This document shows positions 63,032 to 64,000 of a DNA stretch of 64,000 nt, piece by piece (position 1 is the first letter of the stretch; every line of letters starts with the position of its first letter). The DNA comes from Zoogloea sp041908905 (lineage in GTDB: Bacteria > Pseudomonadota > Gammaproteobacteria > Burkholderiales > Rhodocyclaceae), in NCBI RefSeq assembly GCF_041908905.1, contig NZ_JAYREK010000002.1, forward strand, positions 245,922 through 309,921, read 5' to 3'. A program made the position numbers and the translations under genes. Under the pieces are notes generated by a model. The model saw only the letters and a list, made by a program, of their open reading frames with translations, made no database searches and was not told the origin of the DNA.

Positions 63032-63601
63032 TCACGCCCTCGTGGATTCGAGCTTCAGCAGCTCAATCTTGAACTCGGGTTCGTAGGGCGGAACATTGCA
63101 CTCGATGATGTCCGGAGGCGCGATCTCGAGACGCAGCCCGAGCACATCCGCTCGGAACGGGAGGCGTGCCCCTCCCCTGTCGACCAGCATCGCAACACGA
63201 ATCTCTGCCGGTTTCTTACGGGCCAGATAACCTACCACCTTCAGCAAGGAGTGCCCCGTGTACAGCACGTCATCCACCAGGAGTACCGTGTAGCCCTCAA
63301 GATCCAGCGCCTCGTGGGCCGCCTCCTCGGTGAGCCGGGTCTCCGGATAGAGCAAGGTCAGATCATCGGCATAGCGCTTGACCGAGAGGTCGAGGCGCAG
63401 GGGAGCCGGCAAGCCAAAGCGCTTGACCAAGAGCTCAGCCAAGCGGTCAGCCAACGGCGCGCCTCGCCGCAGGATACCGACAACGACGATCAAGCCCTTA
63501 CCTGCCAGCAGACCAGCAGCCTGCCGCGCCATGTTTTCCATCACGGCATCCAGCTGTATCGCAGCATACAGGCAAGTCCGCAATCCACTGGGACGTTCCA
63601 T
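63032..63601 (-). CDS. PyrR-like phosphoribosyltransferase
   Basis: 189 residues. The type I phosphoribosyltransferase fold has the PRPP loop VLLVDDVLYTGHSL and an N-terminal VGILRRGAPLADRLAELL strand-helix resembling PyrR and UPRTase-like proteins. PyrR in other bacteria regulates pyrimidine genes by RNA binding and may have uracil phosphoribosyltransferase activity. No pyrimidine gene is in the window, so the role is uncertain. Its 3' end converges on the Lon-like protease gene, and upstream lies the 5S rRNA gene on the same strand. Confidence 0.88.
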   Translation of the reverse strand: MERPSGLRTCLYAAIQLDAVMENMARQAAGLLAGKGLIVVVGILRRGAPLADRLAELLVKRFGLPAPLRLDLSVKRYADDLTLLYPETRLTEEAAHEALDLEGYTVLLVDDVLYTGHSLLKVVGYLARKKPAEIRVAMLVDRGGARLPFRADVLGLRLEIAPPDIIECNVPPYEPEFKIELLKLESTRA

Positions 63602-63867
63602 GGCCTCCCCCTCTCACCGCCGGCAGGCATTACAACGAAGCTTGCGACCGGCTCAGCAAAGCCTCTTTTTTCACTTTCAGCTTAGCCTGTAAATCAAGAA
63701 AAGCATGTAACCATGCGTGCCTGCCCTTTCCTCGCCAGGAATTCGCAGCACGGCCAAGCTTGCGCTGTCGCCTCTTTTTGCTGCGGGGGCACGCCTGCTA
63801 CTGGCCTGCCAAAGAGAGGCATTCCTGAATTTTCCCGTGAATTTTCGGACGTTTTATCGCATTTTTC
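63602..63867. other. Spacer between the phosphoribosyltransferase gene and the rRNA operon
   Basis: 266 bp with AT-rich patches, no coding signal on either strand and no tRNA gene. It presumably carries the promoter for the minus-strand phosphoribosyltransferase gene; no clear sigma70 match was identified. Confidence 0.6.
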
Positions 63868-63912
63868 GCGTTCAAAAGCGAAACCCCCTGCAGCGTTTGC
63901 TGCAGGGGGTTT
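63868..63912 (-). terminator. rRNA operon terminator
   Basis: A 14-bp perfect stem (AAACCCCCTGCAGC with GCTGCAGGGGGTTT, 63881-63912) with a 4-base loop is followed on the minus strand by TTTCGCTTTT. It lies 11 bp past the 5S rRNA 3' end. Confidence 0.88.
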
Positions 63913-63923
63913 GCATGGGGTTA

Positions 63924-64000
63924 GTCTGACGATGACCTACTTTCACGCACGGGTGTGCACTATCATTGGCGCGGTCTCGTTTCACGGTCCTGTTCGGGAT
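63924..64000 (-). rRNA. rrf: 5S ribosomal RNA (3' part, 5' end outside window)
   Basis: The minus strand reads CCCGAACAGGACCGTGAAAC, then GCGCCAATGATAGTG, and ends GTGAAAGTAGGTCATCGTCA, the conserved second half of betaproteobacterial 5S rRNA. About 77 of 115-120 nt are inside the window, so 23S and 16S genes should lie beyond the right edge. Confidence 0.93.

Noticed and set aside
62914..63072. 52-codon ORF (MSGTFIHEH...) after the Lon-like protease gene
   Set aside because: No convincing ribosome-binding site; it runs into the 3' end of the convergent phosphoribosyltransferase gene and has no recognisable fold.

Overview
This is 64 kb of high-GC chromosome from a betaproteobacterium, most likely in or near the Rhodocyclales (Azospira/Azoarcus/Thauera type). 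That placement is inferred from gene order: petABC-sspA-sspB, glnS ... rplU-rpmA-obgE-proB, dnaX-ybaB-recR with the SRP RNA gene in front, a trimeric Neisseria/Burkholderia-type porin, and many two-component and c-di-GMP proteins. No phage, insertion sequence, CRISPR array or tRNA gene was seen. Apart from one decayed gene fragment and one tandem-repeat block, the window reads as core chromosome.

Region 1 (1-18.7 kb) is a signalling district. A hybrid histidine kinase is translationally coupled to a response regulator/diguanylate cyclase at the left edge. After hrpA and crcB comes a tightly overlapping five-gene operon on the + strand: degenerate EAL-REC-PAS, a tiny stand-alone domain, HDOD, PAS-histidine kinase, and REC-HD-GYP. 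Converging on it from the other strand is TonB-dependent receptor - YfiR-like periplasmic protein - Hpt protein - REC-PAS-GGDEF-EAL. Together these look like an interlinked c-di-GMP phosphorelay joining an outer-membrane receptor to phosphodiesterase outputs.

Region 2 (18.9-36.2 kb) is mostly housekeeping: glnS, an NTF2-like membrane protein, rplU-rpmA behind a near-consensus sigma70 promoter, obgE-proB, a porin, a small cytochrome c, tamA coupled to fbp, dadA, a DUF1992 protein, a bacteriohemerythrin, sspBA and the cytochrome bc1 operon.

Region 3 (36.3-51.1 kb) holds dacB, an 88-bp tandem repeat array, and a minus-strand run of dnaX-ybaB-recR-CoA transferase-galE-DUF2237. It continues with the SRP RNA, a CpxAR-like two-component system divergent from a Spy/CpxP-like periplasmic protein with a perfect CpxR-type box between them, an Lrp-type regulator, dgkA, a DODA-type dioxygenase coupled to cytochrome b561, and an L,D-transpeptidase.

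Region 4 (51.1-64 kb) starts with a short decayed fragment of a large repeat-type surface protein. It goes on with the glutathione-dependent formaldehyde detoxification pair (frmA, fghA) and a UvrD/Rep-like helicase preceded by a LexA-type box and a 30-codon leader ORF. Next are an rlmA homologue with an altered zinc site, a DsbA-family protein, a LysE exporter, an Atm1-type ABC exporter, a Lon-family protease and a PyrR-like phosphoribosyltransferase. The right edge is the 3' end of a 5S rRNA gene, so an rRNA operon enters from that side.
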